DNA of 64,000 nt. It comes from Iris pallida (lineage: Eukaryota > Streptophyta > Magnoliopsida > Asparagales > Iridaceae). This document shows positions 49,891 through 61,340 of this stretch, in pieces (within the stretch, counting starts at the first letter, position 1; the number at the start of each line of letters is the position of its first letter). The translations under genes were made by a program, and so were the position numbers. The notes under the pieces are model-generated. The model saw only the letters and a list, made by a program, of their open reading frames with translations, made no database searches and was not told where the DNA came from. The DNA is taken from assembly GCA_029216955.1 (NCBI GenBank), contig JANAVB010031417.1:21897938-21961937 (forward strand), given 5' to 3'.

Positions 49891-51212
49891 GATGATTTAT
49901 AAGACACATCAAAAGTTGATCAGGGCTAGCCCAGGTTTAAAAAAAAATTAATCAGGATCTCTCCCTTTTTTAACTCATTTGGCTGTTCCAACCACACCCC
50001 CCAAACCTAAGCTTTCTTTTTCTTCTTCTTCTAAAAAATTACTCAGGGAATTACTTAGGATAGCTCATTTGGTTTGAAAAAATGAAGTTCAAAATTTCAC
50101 TCTCTCTTCTAAAATCCTAGCTTTCTTTTTCTTCTTCTTCTTCTTAACCATTTATATTCTCACCATCTCCATCAAAACCCTAGTTTTCTTCTCATCTTTT
50201 TCTTCTTCTTCTCACCATTTCCATTCTCACTCTCTCCATCAAAACCTTAGTTTCCTTCTCATTCCAAATTTCGATGGTACCAAAAGGTTCCTCACAAACA
50301 ATGTACAAATTCTAATACTTTTTTTTCCTCACAAAGAATGCATAAAAATAAATTCTAAAATGTATATTTTACTCCATTATCAATATGCAAAATAAATTCT
50401 AACATATGTTTTTTCATTCGGCAATTTCGACTTTAGGACTGCGAGAAATTGGTTCTGTCCGACTTTAGGACTGTCAAGAATTGTGGCAGTCCTGAAATGG
50501 ATTTGCTGTAGAGCAAGTCTCTTTCAGGACTGCCACAATATCTGGCAGTCCTCAATACTTCTAGAAATGCTAAAAATTATGACAGTCCTGCTGCAGAGCA
50601 AGTCCCTTTCAGAACTGACACAATTTCTGACAGTCCTAAATACTTTCAGGACTACTACATTTTCTGGCAGTCCTCAATACTTCTAGGACTATCAGAAATT
50701 GTAGCAGTTCTGCTGTAGAGCAAGTCCTGAAACCTTTCAGTCCTCAATACTTCTTGGACTGCCAGAAATTGTGGCATTCCTGATATAGACCCATTTCTTC
50801 TACAACTAGGTTCATCAATAGTTTTTTCTATTAATAAAGAAAAATTGGTTAATAGATTTGATAACCCAATTTCTTCTACAACTAGGGTTTCATCCATAAT
50901 GCCCAAACAAGAAGAAAGAAAATAAACTAGGATTGAGAGAAAGAGATTTGAGAAATTAGAAGAGCACAAAAAAAAAAATTAGGGTTTAGAAAACGAGATG
51001 TTCTTGTTCTTGTTGTTCTTCTTCTTGTTCTTCTGGCGAGTAACTTCTTCTTCTTGTGAGGAAGGAGAAGAGAGCAAAAAAATAAAAAGTTGACTTATAT
51101 ACTTACATTTGGGCTAGTCCTGAATAATTTTTTCAATGACAAATTTATAAATAAATCAAAGTTAGCTTTGGGCTAATCCCGATTAACTTTTAATGTGTCC
51201 TTATAAATAGTC
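49891..51212. mobile_element. MULE-like non-autonomous element, copy 2, intact
   Basis: Flanked by an 8-bp duplication TTTAGAAA (49883-49890, 51213-51220; possibly 9 with one mismatch). Terminal repeats of about 40 bp run from GATGATTTATAAG and its partner GACTATTTATAAG through 'acacat.aaaagtt.atc.gg..tagccc'. The interior has CT-rich leader-like sequence with 'aaaccctag' and an array of GGACTGCCA..TGGCAGTCC palindromes. No transposase is present. MULE is favoured by TIR length and starting G, but hAT cannot be excluded from duplication length alone. Confidence 0.7.
50435..50790. repeat. Array of GGACTGCCA..TGGCAGTCC palindromes
   Basis: About seven alternating half-sites ('aggactgccacaat', 'tctggcagtcctcaatactt') give stems of about 9-10 bp with short loops, about 45-60 bp apart. 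Confidence 0.75.
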
Positions 51213-51220
51213 TTTAGAAA

Positions 51221-52299
51221 TTGCTTTCCTGGTGTCTTGTGCAAGAAAGCAAACTGTCACAAGATGGATCTCCATTAGTTTACTTTCCTTGCACAAAAAG
51301 ACCACGTGAAAGTGACAATGGTGAATGATGTACTCGTCAAAAAATATAATAATATATAGTAATATTTTATTATTATTTTAACCATATTTTAATGATATTT
51401 GGTATTGTTTGAATTTTTTGGATTTTGATATTATTATGTATCATTATATCATTGGAGGTATATCATTGGAGGGGTTCATCATTCACTACTCTTACAGTGA
51501 GTCCGTAGTCCGTCTCACTGAATAATTTCTCTTGTAGCTTATTGGAATTCCAGGAAGTCATGATAGGATTATGTGTTTAGGTGGAGCTTAGGATTAGGTT
51601 CCTTAGGATTCCAGGAGTAGTTATTGTGTAAGAGTTGGTTGCGGTAATCTTTACTTGTAGCTAGAGTAATTATTGTTAACACGTGTCCTAAGGACATATG
51701 TTAAGAATAATTAATAAAGTAACTTTTTACTTTAAAAAAGTGTTATCAAGATCCAATAAACAATTAATTATTCAAGATATTATTTTGGGAATTATTTTGT
51801 TAAGTCTAGATGTTCTTTTCAAAATAAAAAAAGCTACTCTATTAATTATTTATTGGATATAGATTACAATTTTTTTTAAAAGTAAAAGGCTATTTATTAA
51901 TTGCCTTAATATTTGTCCTGACACATGTTGACAAAACTTTTTCCTTATATTTGTAACTTATTATAAACAAGAAGAATTTCTCGAGCTAAAGATGTCAATG
52001 TTATGCTTCCCTCGTTATTGCCGGCTAGCGAGATCATACACGGTGTAAATGAAAGAGGGGAAAAAAGTGAGATGCACCAAAGTTCTATAGACCAAACCAT
52101 GGAATGGTCTGAGAAAGAGGGGGAAAAAAGCCTCAGCAATTCTTATCACCTATTTGTATTTGGCTTTGGCTACTTACAAAGTAAGCAGGAAAATCAAGAA
52201 ATCATAGATTTAGAACATTGCAGCTCATTCATTTTGTAGAATGCTTAGATCCATCTTAGATTTAAATTTCTAGATTTTCAGGCCAAACATACCAATAGA
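51221..52299. other. AT-rich spacer
   Basis: No gene, RNA or element boundary is recognised. Open frames at 51945-52239 overlap on both strands without similarity to anything known to me. Confidence 0.5.
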
Positions 52300-52307
52300 G
52301 CTATAGG

Positions 52308-52866
52308 TAGGGATGTAAACGAGCCGGACGGACACGGACAAACTATTGTCCGTGTTCGGTCCGAAAATGAAAATGAATTCGGACGGACGGACACGGACAA
52401 TCCATTGCTCGAGTTCGGACCGGACAGACACGGACAACCACTGTTCGTTAATTCAATCAGACGGTCCGCGGACAAATTAAATATGTTATCAAAAGATGTT
52501 CTTTTATCAAGATATCTTGATAGTTGGTATAAAAAATCAAGTTGAAAGGAAATACAATTGAAGGGTATAGAATACAACAAACAATGGTAAAATGTTAACG
52601 AAAATCTAGACTGGACAACCAAATTTAATACAAAACCAAAATGATATGACATAATTGATGCAAAACCAAAAAGAGTTTCCACTATCGGACGGTCCGCAGA
52701 CAAATTCGGACCGGACATAGATATAACCGTGTCCAGGTCTGATTTTTAAATAGACCCAAAAAAATTCAAGTTCTGTTCGTTAATTAATCGGACGGCCAGC
52801 GATCGAACCATTTATGGAGCCGGACTCGTACGGACAACAGACTGCTTTGTCCATTTTATAGCCCTA
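52308..52866. mobile_element. hAT MITE
   Basis: 559 bp from TAGGGATGTAAACGAGCC to CATTTTATAGCCCTA, with a perfect 8-bp duplication GCTATAGG (52300-52307, 52867-52874). Subterminal regions are full of 'cggacggacacggacaa' units in both orientations, as in plant hAT elements. No coding capacity. Confidence 0.92.
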
Positions 52867-52874
52867 GCTATAGG

Positions 52875-54519
52875 TTGGCTTGAGAATTTCTAGATTTAAA
52901 ATGTAGAAAATTATTTTGTAGAATAGTAAGCCCTAATTTTGAGCCAAATTCTAGATTTACATTAATTTGTGTCCATACAATCTTGGAGACCAAAGCTCAT
53001 TTTATCATTTTCTACTATTCTCATACAAACTGTTGTCATTCTACATTTAGCTTTATTTCAAAATTTTGGATCTCGATATCAAATTTTGAGCACCATCTGA
53101 TGATGCTCATAGACTTGAACTAGCATAACTATAAATGTCTAGGATCCTTGTGAACCCTACATTTTAACTTTTAACTAAAAGATGAACCTTAATAAGCATG
53201 AAGCCTCCGAAACCAGTATCACGCCCGTGTCTATCCGACATGACACAGACAACAATTAGTGGAGAGATGCAATGGTGCCACTGCCATTTACATGTAAAAA
53301 TGGTACTACTAATTCCCTCGTGATCCTGTCTTCTTATTATAGACCAAAGGATCAACCCACGGATCAGGGTTGGGTGTCCCCGTGTCCAATGAAATGTTCT
53401 CATATTGTAGGCGATATTTTTTTTTTCCTCTCTCAAAAATCTACTTAATATGAGAGCACCAACATTCTACACAGCCACACAAGCATGTGGTGGAACTTTG
53501 TTATTGCAACTCATCAAAATGCAAGTACCTAGCGGAGGAGGAGAAGAAGAAGAAAAGAGAAAAACATGGAAGTACTTCTTATGAAGGAGACAATGTCCTC
53601 AAAGCTCAAGGTGTCTAATGGGCAGGGCGGCTGGAAATCCGGCCCGGGCCCAGTCATCGGACCGACCCGGTCCAGCTCATCGCATATCCAGGTTCGGACA
53701 ACATTTGGAATTGGGCAGGTAGTCTGGCCCAGTCCGGTTGCGGTCAGTAATGCAGGTCGAACCAGATTTTTCACATTCGATCTGGTCACCGGCCGTTCCC
53801 AACCCCCCCAGAGGAGGAGCTGAACAGTAAACTGGCGAGAAGACCGAAGACTCGAAGAAACCGAGCCAACCGGAACAAAAAAAAAGTGTTATATGAAAAT
53901 AAAATATGTACTTTCATTTTTTTTAAGTTTATCAACAAAAATGTTATATCAAATTTCTAAATTTAATCAAATTAATAAAGTTTTTTGAATTACTTTATTT
54001 ATTTCTAAAGTCATTTAAAAAAGAAAAAAATTGGGCCCAGTCCGGTCAGGCCCACTTCTCCTCCGTGTTTGTGCTCGGACTGAGTTTCGGTTTTCAAATC
54101 TCTAGTCTCGTCTGGTCCGACCTTGCCCGTCTACTCCTCGGACTAAGTCCAGTCCAGTCCAGAACCGGTCAAGTTTGGTCAACACTAGGTCCGGGCCGAG
54201 CCCAAACAACACTTTGAGTCAAAGCCATGGACACGGGGCTTGGGAATCTATAGCAGTATTCAGTAGCAGATTGGAGGATTATACAGTCACTTTCGCTCGA
54301 TCAGGCTGTGTTCTTTCACATCATCACATGTCTCACATGTCTGCATCATGTAGGACACTGCATGCCCACACATCATTTGTAGGGCACTTGCGCATGCATT
54401 CTTGGCATATACCATCAGGCCAACTCTCACTTCTATTGGGCCTCCTCAACCTTCTGCGTACCATCTCCTCGATTTTGTAGGCCACTTACTGATGCAGGGG
54501 ACCCTGAAAACTATATTGC
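52875..54519. other. Spacer with a GC-rich hAT-like fragment
   Basis: 53625-53830 and 54028-54200 are rich in 'ggcccgggccc', 'accggtc' and 'gtccagtccag' motifs typical of hAT subterminal DNA. No convincing termini or 8-bp duplication was found, so a degraded hAT element is only possible. No gene is recognised. Confidence 0.4.
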
Positions 54520-54522
54520 TAA

Positions 54523-54951
54523 GAGCATCTCCAACCCTATTATCTTGTTTTGTGTTGTGAATCCTATGTGGCATGAGGGACAAGACAATGTCTTGTATAG
54601 GTGGCAAGGTTATATTCACAAATGACAATGGGTTTAAAAAGTCATCTCCAATGCAAAAGTATTGAGAAGACAATACAAATAATTTTTTACAACTTCCAAG
54701 ACAACTTTTACTCTTCTACTTCTTTTTTATAAATATTTTTATTCACAAATGATGATGTGGACATAAAGACATTGTGAAGTGCATTGTCTAGATCTAGACA
54801 ACCAACTTCACATTGTCTTTGCCATGTCATTGCCATGTCAACTCCACACTTTATTTCACATTTGCATTGGAAAAGTACTTTTGGAAAAAATGGTTGTCAT
54901 TCCTATGTGGCAACCATTTTTTTCAAACTCACAATAGGGCTGGAGATGCTC
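54523..54951. mobile_element. PIF/Harbinger-like MITE (GAGCATCTCCA family)
   Basis: 429 bp; terminal repeats GAGCATCTCCA(A/G)CCCTAT match at 17 of 18 positions, with target duplication TAA (54520-54522, 54952-54954). Internal 'gacaatg' and 'cattgtc' motifs also mirror each other. Widespread type in plant genomes. Confidence 0.9.
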
Positions 54952-55150
54952 TAAGGTCCAAATTTCCTGTCCTCCACGCAAATTGTAATGCTCTGGCCAC
55001 GTATTTTCTTAGGGGGGTTCAGAGATTTTGAGGAAAAAAAAGAGAATCCAAAAGCGATAGTCTGTTGCAGCAAATCAACAATTTATTGAATTTTTCTGTT
55101 AGATCTTGGCAACACAGACAGGCAACTTCTCTTCTTGCTTTACTTAGTTA

Positions 55151-55657
55151 AGTCTGTTTGGATTGATGGTTAAGAGAGTTAAGTGAGGAGAAAATAAAAT
55201 CGTGCTTGGTTTGAGAGTAGAGGTTTAGGAGGAAGGGTTAAGTGAGAATTTATTTCACTATCTTTTGTATATTTTTTTAACCCTCCAAATTGGAGGGTTA
55301 ACAAGTGAGATTGATGGTTTTGTTTAAAAAGTAAATACTCTTTATTTGTTCTATAAAGTATCATAATTTTTTCTCCATTTTTTTTTTAACATGTTGTTCC
55401 GTACCTTCCTAATTTGTGAAGATATTTTGACAAGTTTTAATTAAAATTTCAATCAAATTTAATTTTATGACATATGTAATAAGGTTATTTTGGTAACTAT
55501 CATATTTTTTATTAATCATTCTCTCACTCAAAACCTCCACCCCACTTAACTCTTCCTCCAATTCAAACAAGATTCTATGTATTGACTCTACTCCCCCTCA
55601 TTTAACCCCACTTAACTCTGCTTTTTTTTTTTTTTCTCCCTCAATCCAAGCAGACCC
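55151..55657. mobile_element. PIF/Harbinger-like MITE
   Basis: TTA flanks both ends (55148-55150, 55658-55660). Ends are AGTCTGTTTGGATTGA and, inverted, GGGTCTGCTTGGATTGA; 'gttaagtgagg' and 'cccacttaac' mirror each other inside. The following 'ggcctcgtttggctcg' at 55661 looks like the start of another MITE, cut by the copia insertion. Confidence 0.75.
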
Positions 55658-55795
55658 TTAGGCCTCGTTTGGCTCGCGGAATAGAAGGGAAAGGAAATCA
55701 ATTTCTTGGCATTTCCTTTCCTTTGGAAAATTATAATTTTTATTGAATTTCATTTTCGATGTTTGAAAATGTCAAAGAATTTGGAAAGGAAAGTG

Positions 55796-56527
55796 TGTTG
55801 GGAACGAAGCGTGAAAACCGTTCCCCCAAACCAGAAAGTCCTGCGAGAGAACCGAGCAAAAGCACACAAACCAAAAACGCCAAACACAATCGCAGACACA
55901 AAGATTTTTTGACGTGGAAAACCCTTGTGGGAAAAACCACGGGACGATCGGAGTCCAACCCTGAAGAACCTCCACTAATGGAATAAAGAGAATACACCCT
56001 CTACAAGCTCCTTCCGATCCAACACGGATCACCACAACTCATTTGAAAGAAGAAAATTTTTGATTGCGGACTCCGAAGAACAAGAGATGCCGAAAAATTA
56101 TTCGAAGCAATCTCTCCTTCACAATAGTCCTTAATCCTCTCTCTCTCAAAGATTGTAAAGCACTCTTTGTTTTTGAGATGATTTTACAACTAGCATGCAT
56201 CACCCTTTTATAAGCCCTTGGTAACCCATACGTGGAAGGCCAATATATATGGAAACTTTCAATATAAATCAATCATATATTTAATGGAAATCCAATCATA
56301 ATTAGCTTACCATAACTGGAAACCCAATAATATGGAAAGCTACTATATGAAGGGTCCAATCATAAATATATAATCAAAATAAATATGGAAATCCAATCAA
56401 ATATTTTCTTAACATATATGTACCAAAATAAAATCCATGCACTCCCCAAGCTTCTCCGACACACGGATGGCGCTCGTCGCTTTCCGGGGTATTCTCCGCA
56501 TAGGTGGGAACCCCACCCACTCCAACA
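55796..56527 (-). repeat. 3' LTR of the copia element
   Basis: 732 bp; on the plus strand it starts TGTTGGGAACGAAGCG and ends CACTCCAACA, so the minus-strand ends are TGTTGGAGTG...CCCAACA. The minus-strand 'gaagggggagat' at 56528-56540 is the polypurine tract. Confidence 0.93.
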
Positions 56528-56544
56528 AATCTCCCCCTTCACAA

Positions 56545-58422
56545 CTATGTGGAGGAGGTCGTTATCCCGACGATCTGCCTGCAGTACTCAAACTTCCCCC
56601 TCGGAAGAACCTTCGTGAGCATGTCCGCTCCATTGTCATCAGTATGAACCTTCTCAAGCGCCGCATCCTTCTTCTCAATCACATCCCGTATCCAATGATA
56701 CCGAGTCTCGATGTGCTTGGACCGACTATGAAATGTCTGGTTCTTCACAAGGTGAATAGCACTTTGACTGTCGCAAATCAAAGTATACTGCTCTTGCTTC
56801 AGTCCTATTTCCTGCAGCAGCTTCTTCATCCACAGCAACTCCTTACAAGCCTCCGTCGCCGCAATGTACTCTGCCTCTGTCATCGACAAAGCAACACACT
56901 TCTGCAACCGCGACTGCCACGATACCGCTCCTCGAGCAAACATCATCACATAGCCCGAAGTCGATCGCCTCGTGTCTACATCTCCAGCCATATCAGCGTC
57001 AGTATACCCAACCAGCTTCGGCTCGTCACCACCAAAAGAAAGTCTCCAATCGGCAGTGCCCTGAAGGTATCGTAGAATCCACTTGACCGCACTCCAATGT
57101 ACCCTTCCAGGATTTGAAAGGTACCTGCTAACTGTGCCAACTGCATGAGCGATGTCTGGCCTCGTACACATCATAGCATACATAAGACTTCCCACAGCTG
57201 AGGCATATGAAACCCGCTCCATATCTTCCTTTTCGTCCTCGGTAGATGGACACTGCTCCTCAGTGAGCTTAAAGTGAGCCGCAAGGGGGCAACTCACTTT
57301 CTTCGACCCGTCCATACCGAAATGCTGAAGTATCCGGTGAATGTACTTCTTTTGGGACAAATGTAGCAGCTTGGACTCTCTCTCTCGGCTGATCTCCATC
57401 CCAAGAATAGTCTTCGCTGCGCCCAAATCCTTCATAGAGAAGGCCGCGCCCAGTTGGCGCTTCAACTCCGCTATCCTAGTGGCATTCCGACCCACTAATA
57501 GCATATCATCTACATAGAGCAATAAAATAATAAAATCATCCTCGGCAAAATACCTCACAAATGCATAATGGTCCGACGTCGTCCGTGTATAACCATGCTC
57601 CCCCATAAACGACTCGAACTTCCTGTACCACTGCCTCGGAGCCTGCTTCAGACCATACAAGCTCTTTCTCAACCGGCAGACCAAATGTGACTTACCCTTC
57701 TCACAGAATCCCTCTGGCTGCTCCATGTACAACTCCTCCTCAAGATCACCGTGGAGGAATGCCGTCTTCACGTCCATCTGCTCGACCTCCAAGTCGAGAC
57801 TGGCTGCTAATGCTAGCACCACCCGAATAGACGAATGCTTGACGACAGGCGAAAAAATCTCATCATAATCCACGCCTTTCCGCTGACCGTAGCCTTTGAC
57901 TACCAGCCTCGCTTTGTATCGAGGGCGAGTAGCATCATCCGTCTGCTTCACTCTAAACATCCATCGATTCTTCAAAGCCTTCTTGCCCTTTGGCAACCGC
58001 ACCAGCTCATAAGTGGAATTAGTGTGCAAGAAACTCATCTCCTCCTGCATGGCCTCCATCCACTCATGTCTGTGTTCGTCTTCCATATCCTCTGTAAAGC
58101 TTTCGGGCTCTCCATCGTCAGTCAATAGCACATACTCATCCGGTCAGTATCTCGTAGATGGTCGACGATCTCTGTCGCTCCTTCTCAGTGGAGCCACTGG
58201 TGCTGGCTGTATACCAACAGCCTCCTCCCCTTCAGGAACTGCCTCCCCGGCATGCTCATCCTCCTGAGGGACACCCTGACCACCATCAGCAGGCTGATAA
58301 TCAAGGTTGGGAGCAACTCCATGTACTGGATGCCCCATAATGGGATCCTCTGCGATGTCATCTGGAAACTGCTCTGTCACTCCCCGATCCTGGAATACGT
58401 ATTTTAATACGTATACCGACAA
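56545..58422 (-). pseudogene. pol: Copia pol, RT and RNase H part
   Basis: The minus-strand frame enters at the junction with the solo LTR, passes a TGA at 58141-58143 (after RRPSTRY), and continues 528 codons to 56545. RT motifs are NRWMFRVK, DVKTAFLHGDL and YVDDMLLVG (about residue 206 after the stop). RNase H motifs are YTDADMAGD, STSGY, ALSMTEAEY and SKHIETRYHWIRD. All catalytic aspartates of RT are present. The single nonsense codon lies in the integrase-RT linker, which is the only defect seen in this half. Confidence 0.9.
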
Positions 58423-59047
58423 ATTGTATTTACCTTGTATTTATACTATATTTATTATGCTGTCTTTCTTCATGCATTTCCCAAAATATTCTACAAAATA
58501 TTATTTTCTAATTTATTTTCTGTATTTGGGCCTACAGTTTTGGCTCATTTGGATAACCTATTCTTGGTTCACCAATGGTTCGTCATGAACCCATGGGTCC
58601 AAGATCTATATATACATTCTCTCTCCTTTCATTTACTTCCTCTCATTTATTTCCTCCACCAACCAAATATTTCCTCCATCAACCAAGGCAAGTACCAACT
58701 TGCTCAAGAGATGGATCCATAATTTGTCAATGATTTCTTACAAAACTATTTGCCAAAACATGTTCTTCTCCTCAACCTATACTAGTTTAGAACTTGGAAG
58801 TTTCCATTTTGAAGCTTTGATTTTTGTAGATCTAGGTTTACTTTATTTTCGGATTTCTTGGGTTTTGATCTACTTAATCTTGTTATTTTCTAGTTTTGAT
58901 GATTCCATGTTGTAGAGGATCTCGTTCTACCCCATTTTGACCTAAGGGAGTTCCGATTTGGGCTCCGGATGAAGGTTTTGTGTAGTTTGGAAGCCATGGT
59001 TGCTTGGCTCCTCTTCTCGGACAAGTGGAGAAGAAGAGCAGTACTTG

Positions 59048-59610
59048 ACCGCATGAATCCTCATGCGGCAAGTCTCTGGCCGCATGGCCTTTCCAGCCGC
59101 ATGAGACTCGTTCGAGCTCAGCCGCATGGAAAGTCCTTCCTAGCCGCATAAGACTTGCTTAAGTACTTGACCGCATGAATCTTCATGCGGCAAGTAATTG
59201 AGCCGCATAGCCTTGTTCAGACTCAGCCGCATGAGCCCTTGTTATCTTGAGTCGCATGGACTTCATGCGGCTAGCTTTGAGCCGCATGAGTTCTTTTGCA
59301 CCCAGCCGCATATGCGCTACTGTTTTGGGCCGCATAAGGCCCATCCATCATCCAGCCGCATATGTATCGCCCATGCTCAGCCGCATAAGACTTCGTCTGA
59401 TCATAGCCGCATATGATGTTGAACCCTGGCCGCCTGGCGATTGCTCCCTTCGCAGCCGCATAAGCTGACACCCCTTCGTCCGCATGAACCCGCCTTTCCA
59501 GCCGCATGCGCCTTGGGCTCCCTGAGCCGCATGAGCGTGCAGTCCCAGCCGCATGAACCTGTATTGACCCAGCCGCATGGACTTACTCCCCTTGAGCCGC
59601 ATGAACTTTT
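59048..59610 (+). repeat. GCCGCAT array, about 23 cores at ~24-25 bp spacing
   Basis: An (A)GCCGCAT(G/A)(A/G) core recurs, for example at 59121, 59202, 59226, 59281, 59304, 59329, 59354, 59379, 59405, 59454, 59525, 59548, 59572 and 59596. Intervals in the right half are 21-26 bp. The roughly 15 bp between cores differ almost completely. Three inverted CATGCGGC copies occur at the left (59062, 59185, 59263). It is a minisatellite with one short constrained block. Confidence 0.9.
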
Positions 59611-60320
59611 GTGCCCTATCTGGTTACCTTATTATTATTATTATATATATATATTATATGTCCATTTTATATCCTTACGCCTTTTGTCCCGAGCATGATA
59701 TGAGCACTAATGTGACCCCGGAGAACAAAGTGTTCCTACCTGATACATGTACCTGAATGTCCCAGTTCTTGTTCATGCTCGGCAAATGACTCGTAACTCC
59801 ACGTGGCGTATTTGCAATGATGTATTACACTAAGGAGGGTAGAACATGTTGACATACTGATTGACATAGATCCTCTTTGGGGTACTCGTACTAAAGTACG
59901 ACTTTAGGAGGATAATCATGCAGGCCACAGCATGAAAGTCCAAGATTTCACCTAGGGTTAAATTAGGCAACTAAATATACTAGATGCATGGGGAGGGCAA
60001 AATCCCGAGATCATGTTACACCAGCCGCCTTGAGATACTATCTTGACGTGCCGGCTGGTCTCCACGGATACTGTGTCATCTGCAACGAGTGGATGACTGT
60101 ATCCGATTAATTCCTGCTATATATTATATGTTTTAGCAAGGTGGCCTTACGAGGGACCTGTGCTCAATCATACCTGTCTACGCGAACCCCTTGGTTGGCT
60201 AGCCTTGCTGGAAAGATACGATCTGAGGATTCCTATTAACATGATGCGAGGATAACCTCGTCCCACTAGAAACTCGTAGACTTGATTGGCCGTGAAAATG
60301 ACTTGCTTGTATCCTATTGC

Positions 60321-60600
60321 CTTCCGTGAATAACTGAGGGAAGCGGACTGTCATGGTACGTGATCCAACCCATGTTCTTGTTTGATTGTTGGGTTGGTTA
60401 TCGTACTATGATAGGCTGTGGACCGAAGTTATGAACGGAAGACTATTTCTGGTTGTGATGTGCTACTTCTGTGAATGACTAAGGAACATGGTCTATCTCG
60501 GTACATGATCCAACCCATGTTCTTGTCTGATTGTTGGGTTGGTTATTGTGCTGCGATAGGCTATCGACCGAAGCCACGATCAGGAGATTTTATTGTTTAT
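60321..60600. repeat. 145-bp tandem duplication
   Basis: 'gatccaacccatgttcttg' and 'tgattgttgggttggtta' occur at 60362 and again at 60507, with flanking 'cttc(c/t)gtgaat' also repeated. Confidence 0.85.
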
Positions 60601-61340
60601 ATCTTTTTTTAACTTATGTGAAAGTTATAGAGTACGACACGTCCCGACTCCATGCGGCACCTTTTGTCCTTGTTTGGTTGTAAGGGTGCCATATGGGTTC
60701 GAGGATGTTGCGCCACCCTATAATAGTAGCATAAGTATTACTATTATCAATCATTCTATTTAACTGGATTTTTAAATCTTAACTCTTGTGCCCCTTTGGC
60801 GGTACTTGCTATTCGGGGCTGACCCCGCTGGTTTTGTTTGGCCAGATCTCGTAGCAGAGCCAGATGACACTATCTTCCTCCCTGACATCCATGGTGCATA
60901 CTAGGAGCATGGCAGTTCGGGGGCTCGAGTGGGTTTCTTCTCCACCACTCCTGCTTATACTTTTGCGGCGTTTAGCCACCGGCACCTGTTAGCCGGATTA
61001 CTCGATATTTTGGTGTCAGTACATAATTGTAATTAAACAGACTGCAGCTGTGTATAATTTTGTACTCCTGACTCTCTGAGATAGCTAAATTATAAAGCTA
61101 GTCTCTCATGACCATTTCGATGAAGCGTCGGGGACGCCTTACTGCTTTATCTTTAATATTCATTTAATTGCTGATGTGATTTGATTGATTGAGATATAGA
61201 ACTCTGTGGGACCATAGGAGACTTGATTGTAGCATGTACCCCCTAGTCTCTCGACAGCCACGATCGCCGTATGACGTTACGTACCTCATATGGAGTAGCT
61301 GGCCTAGTTCGTCTCCGTATTTCGGTACTGGGGCGTGACA

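Larger units (their letters stand above)
58375..61340. mobile_element. Solo LTR inside the copia pol gene
   Basis: It begins TGTCACTCCCCGATCC and ends TACTGGGGCGTGACA, with a perfect duplication TGCTC (58370-58374, 61341-61345). The copia reading frame resumes across it. No second LTR or coding sequence is present. It contains the GCCGCAT array (59048-59610) and a 145-bp tandem duplication (60321-60600). Confidence 0.9.

Noticed and set aside
53625..54200. Complete hAT element
   Set aside because: GC-rich subterminal-like motifs are present, but no matching termini or 8-bp duplication was found.
55740..56035. Overlapping short frames at the copia LTR
   Set aside because: They repeat at the other LTR (63484-63849), follow LTR sequence and have no ATG context or domain.
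59048..59610. CRISPR-like array (short repeats with variable spacers)
   Set aside because: The core is only 7-10 bp, spacing is 17-32 bp, it lies in a plant LTR, and there are no cas genes.
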